Shown: piece by piece, positions 45,548 to 54,516 of the stretch
Layout of the letters: each line of letters begins with the position of its first letter
How positions within the stretch are numbered: position 1 is the stretch's first letter
Source: Franzmannia qiaohouensis
GTDB lineage: Bacteria > Pseudomonadota > Gammaproteobacteria > Pseudomonadales > Halomonadaceae
Assembly: GCF_031451695.1 (NCBI RefSeq)
Contig: NZ_JARWAM010000012.1
Coordinates: forward strand, 62,001-126,000
DNA length: 64,000 nt
Reading direction: 5' to 3'
Made by a program: the position numbers and the translations under genes
Notes under the pieces: generated by a model
The model's database searches: none
Seen by the model: only the letters and a program-made list of their open reading frames with translations
What the model was told of the DNA's origin: nothing

Positions 45548-46508
45548 GGGCCGTGCCCTGCAGTAACTCAGCGTCGAAACAGCGCTGGTAGAGTTCAGCG
45601 ACCAGCGGGCGCTCGGTGTCGTCGCAGCGGTTAACGAAGGCCAGTCGCAGCGCTTCTTCTGTGTCGTCGATGAGCGTGATATTTTCTCCCCAGGAGACCA
45701 GTGTGCGCAGCGAAAGCAGCGAAGAAAGATCGCCCTGTTGGAAGGCCCTGCGAGTCAGCCCGGCGAAGGTCACCATGCGCTCGACGATGGTCGCCTCAAG
45801 ATCGGGTAGTCGGGCCTTGAGTATTTCCTGCTCTTGGGCGGGGGGCATATAGCCGAGCTCCGACACCACATGCCAACGATCCATCTGTGCCTGGTTGAGA
45901 GCCTGGGTGCCGGCATAGAGGCCCGTGGCGTCGCCTTGCCCAGCCGTATTGGCCGTGGCAAACAGGCGAAATGCCGGATGCGGGGTAATCACCCGATTCT
46001 GGTCGAGCAGGGTGAGGCGCCCGTGGCTTTCGAGCAGGCGCTGTATGACGAACATGACGTCGGGGCGGCCGGCATCGTATTCATCGAAGACGATCGCAAC
46101 GGGCCTCTCCAGGGCCCAGACCAGGATGCCCGGGACGAACTCGGTGACCTGCTTGCCGTCGCGGATCACAACCATGTCACGGCCAATCAGGTCGGCACGG
46201 GTGATGTGTCCATCGAGATTGATGCGGATACAGGGCCAATTGAGTCGCGCGGCTACCTGTTCGATATGCGATGACTTGCCGCTCCCGTGGGGGCCATGCA
46301 GGTATACGCGTCGATTGTGGGTAAAGCCCATGAGTATGGCTTTCGTGACGTCTGGCATGAAGCGGAACGCAGGGTCGAGTTCCGGCACGTGTTCGTCGGG
46401 GTCACTGAATGCGGGAACGGGCCACGGCAAGTGCAGCTGGAACGTATGCTCGGTATCGCAGAATGAGTCTGGGCTCGAAGGGGCGTCGTTCATGGCCGCG
46501 CAAAGCAT
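45528..46508 (-). CDS. CobS-like MoxR-family AAA+ ATPase
   Basis: A 326-residue AAA+ ATPase with the CobS pattern: Walker A VYLHGPHGSGKSSHIEQVAA near residue 70, NLDGHITRADLIGRD, Walker B VAIVFDEYDAGRPDVMF, and sensor-1-like FRLFATANTAGQGD. CobS partners normally energise metal insertion with CobT. ATG 46508 and ATG 46493 are both possible starts. It opens the minus-strand operon cobS-cobT-cyclase. MoxR/VWA pairs elsewhere act as metal-insertion or protein-remodelling chaperones, which suggests analogous help here. Confidence 0.87.
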   Translation of the reverse strand: MLCAAMNDAPSSPDSFCDTEHTFQLHLPWPVPAFSDPDEHVPELDPAFRFMPDVTKAILMGFTHNRRVYLHGPHGSGKSSHIEQVAARLNWPCIRINLDGHITRADLIGRDMVVIRDGKQVTEFVPGILVWALERPVAIVFDEYDAGRPDVMFVIQRLLESHGRLTLLDQNRVITPHPAFRLFATANTAGQGDATGLYAGTQALNQAQMDRWHVVSELGYMPPAQEQEILKARLPDLEATIVERMVTFAGLTRRAFQQGDLSSLLSLRTLVSWGENITLIDDTEEALRLAFVNRCDDTERPLVAELYQRCFDAELLQGTAHVSGIY

Positions 46509-46985
46509 TCCTTGTTTGAGAACGTGAGTATCGTGCCATCCAATGGCACGCCAGGCGTTCGGTTGACGATGAATCTAACCTAGCAGAATGGCTGACATGG
46601 GAGCAATGCTGTCAGCGAAAAATGTGTTTTTATGTTAATGATGGCGGGGCGAAGTCTGCTCGCGGCAATCGGTGTGAAAGCAGTTCCTACCCGTGAGCCC
46701 GGTGATGATGCGGGATGTGGCGGCCATGGGGAGCTGTCCGTCGCATGACTGGCGGGCTGTTATTTTGTCACTAGACTGTTAATATTACTGCCGTAGGCAG
46801 CCCCCGCTGGCATCGTTTGTCGCACGTGGGCAGCATTCCTGCAATACGCAGGAACGCTAGGCGCGTCTAGCTTGCGACGCGATGAGATCTCGTACCAGGG
46901 AAGCACGAAAAATAATGCAAGTCTTTGATAAAAAGGCGCAAATATGGCTGAAAGTTGGCGCCAAAGTCAGTAAGGGACGCTCGTC
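46509..46985. promoter_or_regulatory. Divergent intergenic region with tandem hairpins
   Basis: A 477-base gene-free region between the cobS-like gene (minus) and the nucleotidyltransferase gene (plus), so it must hold both promoters. Two hairpins lie in series on the plus strand: AGCATTCCTGC (46832-46842) with GCAGGAACGCT (46848-46858), one mismatch, and CGCGTC (46862-46867) with GACGCG (46876-46881). A palindrome TTGGCGCCAA is at 46955-46964, just before the start at 46986, whose ribosome-binding site is AAGGGA. No clear sigma-70 hexamers were assigned. Confidence 0.45.
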
Positions 46986-48188
46986 ATGACAGTTACGCTC
47001 AACGCGCCGACTCAGTTGGATCCTTGTTTACGGTTGTTGATACTCCTCGCACGGCTGCAGCTCACGGAGGCCCAGCGCCTTGCTGCGCTCGCGCTCTGTG
47101 AGGAAATCGAGGACTGGGAGCAGTTTACACACCGGGCCCAGGAGCGATTCGTGCTGCCGCTGGTGTATCGCCACCTGCGCAAGCTCACGCCACCGTCGCT
47201 GCCCGAAGCACAGCTCGATCTGATGAAGCTGCACTCCCTCAGCGTTCTGCAATACAACATGAATGTGACGGCGGCGCTGCGTGACCTGGTCAAGGACCTG
47301 CTGCAGCCCCTGGAGCTCCAGCATGTGTTCTTCAAGGGACCGACGCTGGCCGAGCGGTATTATGACGAGCCGGCCATGCGCTTCTGCCAGGATATCGATG
47401 TGCTGGTGCCTCGCGAGCGCATGGCCGAGTTACTGGAGCATGCGTTGAGTCAGGGGTATTCCCCGCTCGACCCTGCGGCGCTGGAGAGTGATGCGACCAG
47501 CCTGGCATTCGTCTCGCGGGTGCAGAAGGTCATTACGCTGGTGTCACCGCGGCGGATCGCCATCGAGTTTCATCAGCGCATCGACAACATCGGCTCGATC
47601 TACGATTCTCGCCAGGTGTTGGCCATGGCCGAGCCGATGCGCCTTGGTAGCCGCTACATATCGGTGATGCCGACCGCAGAGCTGTTCGTCTATATCTGCT
47701 GGCATCACACCAAGCACTACTGGTCCCACTTGCACTGGCTGGTCGACATGGACGCCATCCAGCGCCACCCCAGTTTCGATCTCAAGGCCGTCATGGCGTG
47801 TGCAGACCGACGTAACCTTCGCGCCACCGTGGAGGCCTCCCTGGAGCTGTTCAATACCCTGGCAGACCCCGAGCTATGGGAAGGCAAGGCGCTATCGGAC
47901 AATGGCAGGGAGATGCTGGCCATGTCATTGAAAGCCATGCAGGGCGACCACCAGGTCGAGCTTGCCATGCGCCGCCAGAAGGCCACGCCAGACTTCTCGT
48001 TCAGCTGGCAAACCAACGCACGGCAATGGTTGCGCTGGAAACTGCTGGGTTGGACGCGCCTGTTCCGGCCTAGCTATGCTGACTACCAGAGTTGGCCGTT
48101 ACCCCAAGGGTGGCAGTGGCTCTATCGAGTCACCCGCCCGTTTCGCGAATCCTATGTGCGCATCACCTCCGGAAGCACCCATAAATGA
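46986..48188 (+). CDS. Nucleotidyltransferase-family protein (NTP_transf_5 type)
   Basis: A 400-residue protein with the family signature HVFFKGPTLAERYYDEPAMRFCQDIDVLVPRERM near residues 115-148, where the D-x-D (DID) is the metal-binding pair. Proteins of this type often accompany HPr-kinase-like and cyclase genes in lasso clusters, where they may nucleotidylate or otherwise modify the product; the activity here is inferred. A later segment LFVYICWHHTKHYWSHLHWLVDMDAI is also typical. It begins the second plus-strand RiPP operon, 22 bases before the ABC transporter. Confidence 0.8.
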   Translation: MTVTLNAPTQLDPCLRLLILLARLQLTEAQRLAALALCEEIEDWEQFTHRAQERFVLPLVYRHLRKLTPPSLPEAQLDLMKLHSLSVLQYNMNVTAALRDLVKDLLQPLELQHVFFKGPTLAERYYDEPAMRFCQDIDVLVPRERMAELLEHALSQGYSPLDPAALESDATSLAFVSRVQKVITLVSPRRIAIEFHQRIDNIGSIYDSRQVLAMAEPMRLGSRYISVMPTAELFVYICWHHTKHYWSHLHWLVDMDAIQRHPSFDLKAVMACADRRNLRATVEASLELFNTLADPELWEGKALSDNGREMLAMSLKAMQGDHQVELAMRRQKATPDFSFSWQTNARQWLRWKLLGWTRLFRPSYADYQSWPLPQGWQWLYRVTRPFRESYVRITSGSTHK

Positions 48189-48210
48189 ACCTGTCTGATG
48201 GCGGCCAACC

Positions 48211-50043
48211 ATGATCCAGACCGATAAGCTGCTTGCTCCTGTGCTGACCTTGCGGCGCATCCTGCCCATGCTGTGGAAGAGCAGCCGCAAGTGGACGGTG
48301 CTTAGTACCTTGCTGATGGCGCTGGAGGTGGTGTTTGGTCTGGCGGTGCTGTATCTCCTCAAGCAGCTGGTAGACGTCGTTACCCAGATGCTCGGCAGTG
48401 AGGGTGAACCCGGCGGGCTGTCGCATGTACTGCTCTATGTCGCGTTGACCGGTGCGAGCACTGTCGCTTTCATCGCTGCGCGAAGCCTGTCGGGGTTGGC
48501 CCGTGAAGCCCAGGGCATGATGGTAGCTGACTACGTCGACCGCGAAGTGCATTCACGCGCTGTGCGAGCCGACCTGGCATTCTACGAAAGCCCGCGCTAT
48601 CACGATACGCTGGAGCGGGCACGTCAGTCCGGCAACCAGCGGCCGGCCCAGGTGGCCAGTAACCTCATGATGCTGGGCAAGAACAGCCTGATGCTGGCGG
48701 CCGTGGTGGTGCTGATCATGACCATCAACTGGCTGCTGCTGCCGGTCCTGTTGATTGCCATCGTGCCGGCCTTGCTAGTGCGCATCTACTTTACGCGCTA
48801 CCTGTATGAGTGGCAGCGGCGGCGCACGCAGATGGAACGTCGCGCAGCCTACCTTGACTGGCTGATGACCTCCGACATCAACGCCAAGGAGCTGCGTCTC
48901 AATCAGCTGGGCGACTACCTTCGCGACCAGTACTCCAAGCTGCGCGGTACCATTCGCGGCGAGAAGCTTGCGATCACCAAGCGGCGCACCAGTGTCGAGA
49001 TGGTGGTGGCCAGCATTGCCTCGGTGGCTTTTTTCGGCTCGCTGGGCTTCCTTGCCTGGCAAACCGCCGAAGGGCGCAACAGCGTTGGCGACCTGGTGCT
49101 GTTCCTGCTGATCTTCCAGCGCGCACAGTCGATGGGACAGGAGCTGGTTCAGCAGCTCTCCAAGCTTTACGAGGACCATCTCTACGTCGGCTTGCTGTTC
49201 GAGTTTCTGGATATCCGGCCTGCCATTGCCGAGCCTGAAGTGCCACGCGAGGTCCCCGCTGAGCCCCGTGAAGGGGTGTGCTTCGAGAACGTGGGATTCT
49301 GCTACCCCGGCACCGATAGCCAGGTACTGCACAATATCGACCTGACCATTCGCCCAGGGCAGATCGTGGCGTTGGTCGGCGCCAACGGGTCGGGCAAGAC
49401 GTCGCTGATCAAGCTGCTATGTCGGCTTTACGATCCGACCTCGGGACGCATTACACTCGATGGCATCGATGTGCGTGAGTTTGGTATCGAAGATTATCGC
49501 CGTGTTTTCAGTGTGATTTTTCAAGACTACACACACTATGCGACCAGCGTGCGTGACAATATCCGCTTTGGCGATATTCGCGAGCCGGAAGACACGCCCG
49601 CCGTAAGAGCCGCGGCCATCAATGCCGGAGCGGCGCCCTTCATCGAGAACCTCAAGCGGCAGTACGATACCCCGCTGACCCGAATGTTCGATGACGGCCA
49701 GGAACTGAGCATCGGCCAGTGGCAGAAAATCGCCTTGGCCCGGGCGTTCATGCACCGCTCAAACGTCATCATCCTCGATGAGCCCACCAGCGCGCTGGAC
49801 CCGGGGGCAGAATTCGAACTGTTCGAGAACTTCCGCGAGCGGATCGACCACCGTGCGGCACTGGTCATCAGCCACCGCCTCTCGACCGTCAGAATGGCCG
49901 ACTACATCTATGTGATGGACAAGGGGGTGATCTGTGAAGCCGGCACCCACGATGAACTGATCAAGCGTCAAGGTATCTACTGTGAGCTGTTCAGGCGTCA
50001 GGCGCACCACTACCGAGAGGTCGATGCTGAAGAGACCCCCTGA
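48211..50043 (+). CDS. ABC exporter (lasso D-type), fused membrane and ATPase domains
   Basis: A 610-residue half-transporter with six predicted membrane helices (about residues 25-330) and one ATP-binding domain. Walker A is VALVGANGSGKTSLIKLL, the signature is LSIGQWQKIALARA, Walker B is VIILDEPTSALDPG and the H-loop is ALVISHRLSTV. No C39 peptidase domain, which fits a system with its own B2 peptidase. Position after the nucleotidyltransferase and the overall lasso context suggest it exports the mature peptide and may give self-immunity. Confidence 0.9.
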   Translation: MIQTDKLLAPVLTLRRILPMLWKSSRKWTVLSTLLMALEVVFGLAVLYLLKQLVDVVTQMLGSEGEPGGLSHVLLYVALTGASTVAFIAARSLSGLAREAQGMMVADYVDREVHSRAVRADLAFYESPRYHDTLERARQSGNQRPAQVASNLMMLGKNSLMLAAVVVLIMTINWLLLPVLLIAIVPALLVRIYFTRYLYEWQRRRTQMERRAAYLDWLMTSDINAKELRLNQLGDYLRDQYSKLRGTIRGEKLAITKRRTSVEMVVASIASVAFFGSLGFLAWQTAEGRNSVGDLVLFLLIFQRAQSMGQELVQQLSKLYEDHLYVGLLFEFLDIRPAIAEPEVPREVPAEPREGVCFENVGFCYPGTDSQVLHNIDLTIRPGQIVALVGANGSGKTSLIKLLCRLYDPTSGRITLDGIDVREFGIEDYRRVFSVIFQDYTHYATSVRDNIRFGDIREPEDTPAVRAAAINAGAAPFIENLKRQYDTPLTRMFDDGQELSIGQWQKIALARAFMHRSNVIILDEPTSALDPGAEFELFENFRERIDHRAALVISHRLSTVRMADYIYVMDKGVICEAGTHDELIKRQGIYCELFRRQAHHYREVDAEETP

Positions 50044-50064
50044 TCGATTTAGGCTGACGTGCCG

Positions 50065-51423
50065 ATGAAGCTTGGCCAGGCGATTGGTCATGCCAACAGC
50101 GCATTGATGCTGGCCTTCGTTGCCCTGCTGGTGCTGATTCCTGACGCCCATAGAATTGTTGCGCTCGCGGGGCTCGGGCTGTGTCTACTGATCGCTGCGG
50201 CGGCACGTGGCGGGCAGTACGCAAGGCTCGATCGGGATGACGCCTGGTTCTGCGCTGCACTGATGCTCTACGGTGCTGTCTGGTTGCTTGATGTATGGCG
50301 TTCGGGGCACTGGCCAGTCATCGAGAGGGCGGGCATTCGCGCGCTGCCGATCTGGCCACTGTTGGCGGTGCCGCTGCTGATCGCTTTGCGGTGCTACCCG
50401 CCCAATCCACGCATGCTGTGGTGGGGCGCCTGCTTGGGCGCCTCAGGGGCGGGGCTGATTGCGCTCTATGAGCGACTGGTGCTTGGGGCTGAGCGGGCCA
50501 GCAACGGTATCAATGCCATTCCCTTCGGTAATCTCTCTCTGCTGCTGGGCTCGCTGGCGCTGATGGCAGTGCTATGGCGCCTGCGCTATCGCTCGGCCCG
50601 GCATATTTCCTTACTGGTGCTTGCGCTGTTGGCCGCTGCCCTGGGGCTATTGGGCTCGGTGCTGTCTGGCACGCGCGGGGGCTGGGTGGCAATACCTTTC
50701 ATGCTGCTGCTGGTCTATCGCGCTGCCCGGGACGTCTTGCCACGCCGAGTTCTGCGCCTCGGGGTGGCGGGGCTGGCAGCGCTGATGCTGGTGACTGTCA
50801 TGCTGCCACACAGCGGTGTCGGTGAGCGTGTGGGGCAGGTAACAAGCGATGCGCAGCGCTACTGGCAGCAGGGCAAGGCCGGCAACTCCCTGGGCATGCG
50901 TCTGGAGCTGTGGCGTGCCGGGGCGATCATGGTCGCTGAGAAGCCACTGCTCGGCCATGGCGAGCGCCATATGGAGGACGCCCTGAGAGCCTTGGCCGAG
51001 GAGGGCAGGGTCTATGACCGCGTCATCATCCATGTGCAACTGCATAACGAGATCATCGACACCGCGGCACGGCGAGGGCTAATCGGGGTGCTGAGCCTGG
51101 TGCTGCTATATGCAGTACCACTGTGGTTATTCTGGAAGAAGCTGCGCCGGTCCCGCCATGCGCCCGACCTGCAGATACTGGCTGCCGCCGGCATGATGGT
51201 GCCGGTGGCCTTCTTCGACTTCGGGCTGACGCAATCGATGTTGCGTGATCTGCGAGGCTTGAGCGGCTACTTGGGATTGTGCGTAGTGTGCTGGGCGGCA
51301 CTCCGCGCTCGCGAAGAGGCGCTTGCAGCCGCACGGTCTGGGTCGTGTGGTTTGCATCCAGGCGCTAATATTGAAGATGATGAAGACAGGTTTTTCGTCC
51401 AGCGTTCAAGGAGCAGATCATGA
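50065..51423 (+). CDS. O-antigen-ligase-like membrane protein
   Basis: A 452-residue polytopic protein with about 10-12 hydrophobic segments and the O-antigen ligase/polymerase (Wzy_C) pattern: SGTRGGWVAIPFMLLLVY, then a periplasmic stretch LRLELWRAGAIMVAEKPLLGHGERHM, and LHNEIIDTAARRGLIGVLSLVLLY. It transfers polymers or glycans from undecaprenyl diphosphate to an acceptor. An in-frame GTG at 50059 is an alternative start. It lies 21 bases after the ABC exporter, which is unusual for such a gene; it may serve the EPS or lipid A, or act on a product of this locus. Confidence 0.8.
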   Translation: MKLGQAIGHANSALMLAFVALLVLIPDAHRIVALAGLGLCLLIAAAARGGQYARLDRDDAWFCAALMLYGAVWLLDVWRSGHWPVIERAGIRALPIWPLLAVPLLIALRCYPPNPRMLWWGACLGASGAGLIALYERLVLGAERASNGINAIPFGNLSLLLGSLALMAVLWRLRYRSARHISLLVLALLAAALGLLGSVLSGTRGGWVAIPFMLLLVYRAARDVLPRRVLRLGVAGLAALMLVTVMLPHSGVGERVGQVTSDAQRYWQQGKAGNSLGMRLELWRAGAIMVAEKPLLGHGERHMEDALRALAEEGRVYDRVIIHVQLHNEIIDTAARRGLIGVLSLVLLYAVPLWLFWKKLRRSRHAPDLQILAAAGMMVPVAFFDFGLTQSMLRDLRGLSGYLGLCVVCWAALRAREEALAAARSGSCGLHPGANIEDDEDRFFVQRSRSRS

Positions 51424-51935
51424 GCGATCGCAATGAGTCACCGCAGGAGCATCGCCTGCGCGAAGGGTATGAACGCATGCTGGCGCGTCTCCAGGAGGGC
51501 GCCGACGAACTGTCATGGGAGGCATTGCAGCAGGATCTCGACGATGCGGTGGAGTTCGAGGCCGAGCTGGAAGAGTTCACCAAGGACGAGCTTGCGCTGC
51601 TGCGCGCCTGGGTCGAGCGCGACCTCAAGGACATGCGCCGCTATCTTTCTGCCGGTGGTAACAGCGTGGCCAACTGGCTGGGCATCGATCTTGCGGTGCT
51701 GTCGCGCAAGGTCAGCGAGGCGCTGCTGTCGGTGGCCGACCGCAGTGTTGTCGACCGCGAGCGGCTCGAGGACGACCTCGAGGCGGCCCAGGCCGACTAC
51801 TGCGAAGGCGAGATTGCCGCTCCCGGGCGCATGGCCTGCGTGCACTGCGACGCCAGGGTCACCCTCGAGACGGTCACCCGCATCGAGCCCTGCCACCAGT
51901 GTGGGCATCGCTACTTTGCCCGCGCCTCCGACTGA
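51420..51935 (+). CDS. Zinc-ribbon-containing protein (DUF1451 type)
   Basis: A 171-residue soluble protein with an acidic, helical N-terminus (LREGYERMLARLQEGADELSW) and a C-terminal zinc ribbon made of CVHC and CHQC pairs. This matches the DUF1451 family (E. coli YbeL-like), of unknown function. Start ATG overlaps the preceding stop by four bases, but the gene looks like part of the conserved chromosome rather than the RiPP locus. Confidence 0.82.
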   Translation: MSDRNESPQEHRLREGYERMLARLQEGADELSWEALQQDLDDAVEFEAELEEFTKDELALLRAWVERDLKDMRRYLSAGGNSVANWLGIDLAVLSRKVSEALLSVADRSVVDRERLEDDLEAAQADYCEGEIAAPGRMACVHCDARVTLETVTRIEPCHQCGHRYFARASD

Positions 51936-53300
51936 TCAGGCGAGGAGGCGGTCGAGCAGGACGATGCCGGCCACCACCGCCAGGGACATCACGGCGGCAT
52001 AGGGGGCGTTGAGGCGCATGGTGCGATAGCCGCTGACGCCGTAGCGCCCCTGCAGCGAGAGGTTGATCCCTGACAGCGGCCCCACCGCCGTGCCTACGCC
52101 CCAGGAGGCCAGTGCCACGAAGGCCAGCAGCGTGTAGCGGCTGCCCTCGAGGTCGAGCATCGAGGCCAGCGTCGAGACGCCGATGATCGGATGCAGGCCG
52201 ACGATGGCACTGGCGACGATGACCGCATAGCTCGCCACCGCCTGGGGTGCGCCGAAGTGCGCGAACAGCACCCACTCGCCGCCCGTCACGGCGGCGATCA
52301 GCGTCGACAGCCCCTGAGTAAAGAGTCCCGCCGCCAGGAACAGCGAAATCTCGCCGCGCATGCTCGGCAGCCGCCTGCGGGTATGCTCGACGATGCGCCG
52401 TCGCGTCCAGCGCAACCCCTGGGGCAGGTTGCTGGCCAGCGCCGCCGCCGGCAGCAGGAAGGTAATGATGCTGACGATCGACAGCCCAGGCGTCAGGCCG
52501 TAGTGAAACAGCATCACCAGGCTTGCCATGGCCACTGGCATCAACAGGTTGGCTGGCGACATGGCGAAACCGGGGGTCGCGGCGAGGTCGAAGCGACGCT
52601 GCAGTTCGAGGCAGGTCAGCAGCCCTGACAGAGCCCCCAGGGGTATGCCCAGGGCGAGAATCCACAGGAAGTTCATCTGCGGCGCCAGGCTCATTACCAC
52701 CCCCATCGAGGCGAAGAACGGCGACCAGAACGCGGCGCTGGAGAGCCCGCGGTTGAGGGCAAGTATCTGTGGCTCGCTGAGGCTAGCCGGCGTGCCGTCG
52801 CGCGAGGCGCCAAGCGAGCGCAGCCGGTCGCCGACCATGAAAATCGTGGATAGATTGAGGATCGCCCCGAGTAGATGCACGCTGAACCAGGTACTGAGTA
52901 TGCCGTGCCAGCCGGTCAGGCGGGTGCCGCTTCGCCCCGGGCTCTGGGTGCCGATCAGGCTGATGAAGCTCACCCCCACCAGCATCGCCACCACGTAGGT
53001 ATTGCCGTCCAGCGTCCATGCCCACGCTACCTCGGCGCCGTAGCCCAGCCGCGCTGCCACCAGCATGCCAGCGCCCAGCGCAATCAGCGCGCCGGCCTGG
53101 TAGCGCGAGCGAGTGGGAATGTCGCGCCACAGCAGCAGGACCGAAAACCACAGCAGGTAGCCCACCGGCAGTGAGGTTACGTCTGCGCCGGTGAACAGCA
53201 GGATCTGCCAGATCAGGCCAGCGAGGATCGCCACGCCAGCGATGACCTGGCGTGGCGTTGGAGAAGCAGGGTGGGCGTTACGGGCATCCTGAGCGGGCAT
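51936..53300 (-). CDS. Polytopic membrane protein, unidentified permease
   Basis: A 454-residue protein with roughly twelve hydrophobic segments, from VIAGVAILAGLIWQILLF at the N-terminus to AAVMSLAVVAGIVLLDRLL at the end. Its general look (paired hydrophobic blocks, HPIIGVSTLASML, GPLSGINLSLQG) recalls ion-transporter-superfamily carriers, but no signature for a named transporter could be recognised. It is convergent with the zinc-ribbon gene (adjacent stops) and downstream of the LysR gene by 48 bases, so it may be in that operon. Confidence 0.7.
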   Translation of the reverse strand: MPAQDARNAHPASPTPRQVIAGVAILAGLIWQILLFTGADVTSLPVGYLLWFSVLLLWRDIPTRSRYQAGALIALGAGMLVAARLGYGAEVAWAWTLDGNTYVVAMLVGVSFISLIGTQSPGRSGTRLTGWHGILSTWFSVHLLGAILNLSTIFMVGDRLRSLGASRDGTPASLSEPQILALNRGLSSAAFWSPFFASMGVVMSLAPQMNFLWILALGIPLGALSGLLTCLELQRRFDLAATPGFAMSPANLLMPVAMASLVMLFHYGLTPGLSIVSIITFLLPAAALASNLPQGLRWTRRRIVEHTRRRLPSMRGEISLFLAAGLFTQGLSTLIAAVTGGEWVLFAHFGAPQAVASYAVIVASAIVGLHPIIGVSTLASMLDLEGSRYTLLAFVALASWGVGTAVGPLSGINLSLQGRYGVSGYRTMRLNAPYAAVMSLAVVAGIVLLDRLLA

Positions 53301-53348
53301 TCAGTATCCTGGGTGAGACGCAGCGTCGCGGCACATAAAGTTAGCATC

Positions 53349-54227
53349 CTAGGGAGTTTGGCGGGCCTCGTCGAGCAGGGCCATCATCGAGCGGGCGGCA
53401 TTCGAGAGGGTGCGGCTCTTGTGCACCAGATAGCCCAGCGGCCGCTCGATGGGGCGGTGCTCGATGTCCAGCACGTGCAGGCTGGCGTCGATCAAGGACT
53501 CCGGCAGCACGCTCCAGCCAAGGCCGATGCTGACCATCATCTTCAGCGTCTCGAGATAGTTGGTGGAGAGCGCTACCTGTACCTGCAGGCCGTCGCGGGC
53601 GAAGGTGTCGATCACGATGCCGCGGGTGAAGGTCAGCGGGCCGGGCAGTACCGCGTCGTGGCCCGAAAGCGCCGATAGCGCCGGCGTGGCGCCCTGGGCC
53701 AAGGGATGGTCTGGGGCGCAGACGAAGCGCAGCCGGTCGACCCACACCGGCACTACCGTCAGTTGCGGGTCGGGCACCGGCGCCAGGGTTACCACGGCGA
53801 TTTCTAGTTCACCGTCGAGTACCTCCTGGTACGCCTGTTCGGAGTCGAGGAAGCGCATGTCCAGGCGTACCTCGGGATGCGCGCGGGTATAGCGCTTGAG
53901 CAGCGGCGGCAGGCGGTGCAGGCCGATATGGTGGCTAGTGCCCATGGTCAGGCTGCCCGCCACGTCGCCGCTCAGGTTGGAGAGCGCGCGGCGGCTGTCG
54001 TCGACCATCACCAGGATCTGCCGCGCCCGCGGCAGCAGCAGCCGGCCCGCCTCTGTCAGCGACACGCGGCGATTGATGCGGTCGAAGAGGCGGGCACCGA
54101 CCTGCTCCTCGAGGCTGGCGATACGCTTGCTCACCGCCGGCTGGGTGAGATGCAGCTGCTCGCCGGCCAGCGAGAAGGAGCCGTGGTCGGCCACGGCGAG
54201 AAAGGCTTGGAGGCTTTGCGTATCCAC
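53349..54227 (-). CDS. LysR-family transcriptional regulator
   Basis: A 292-residue regulator with an N-terminal winged helix-turn-helix (LQAFLAVADHGSFSLAGEQL, LTQPAVSKRIASLEEQVGARLFDR) and a C-terminal effector-binding domain (LRFVCAPDHPLAQ, VSIGLGWSVLPESL). It is transcribed away from leuC, the usual layout for a LysR protein acting on the shared intergenic region. It could control leuCDB or the permease gene beside it; neither is shown by the sequence. Confidence 0.9.
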   Translation of the reverse strand: MDTQSLQAFLAVADHGSFSLAGEQLHLTQPAVSKRIASLEEQVGARLFDRINRRVSLTEAGRLLLPRARQILVMVDDSRRALSNLSGDVAGSLTMGTSHHIGLHRLPPLLKRYTRAHPEVRLDMRFLDSEQAYQEVLDGELEIAVVTLAPVPDPQLTVVPVWVDRLRFVCAPDHPLAQGATPALSALSGHDAVLPGPLTFTRGIVIDTFARDGLQVQVALSTNYLETLKMMVSIGLGWSVLPESLIDASLHVLDIEHRPIERPLGYLVHKSRTLSNAARSMMALLDEARQTP

Positions 54228-54351
54228 GCTATGTATTCCTTATAGGAATTCAAAGCATAAATAACATGAATTGATTTTATGGGCGAGGGGCGGGAGACTG
54301 CGGGTATAGCGATAAGCGCCCAGCGCCCACCGCCCAGCGCCACGACACAGC

Positions 54352-54451
54352 GGCGCTGGGGACAGGCCGGAGAGGAGGTTCGATTCCAGGGATGGAATCG
54401 GTAGCGCACAGGGAGGTATTTACAGCGCCTCCTCGTAGGCCTGTCGCCGAG
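54352..54451. repeat. Structured intergenic repeat, copy 1 (upstream of leuC)
   Basis: About 100 bases that align with the repeat at 57805-57904. Outer arms GACAGGCC and GGCCTGTC pair perfectly. An inner hairpin pairs CGATTCC with GGAATCG around AGGGAT. Conserved unpaired pieces include GGTAGCGC and ACAGCGCCTCC. The paired bases differ from copy 2 but keep pairing, so the structure is under selection or the family spreads as a folded unit. It occupies most of the gap between the LysR gene and leuC. Confidence 0.85.
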
Positions 54452-54516
54452 ATAGCCGCGGCGCACCGGGCGCAGACCGGATGATGAAAACAGGGCCCCG
54501 AGCCCGGGAGAACGAT

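Noticed and set aside
43865..46508. Cobalamin biosynthesis gene cluster
   Set aside because: Only CobS- and CobT-like genes are present; no cobN or other cob genes, and both overlap lasso genes.
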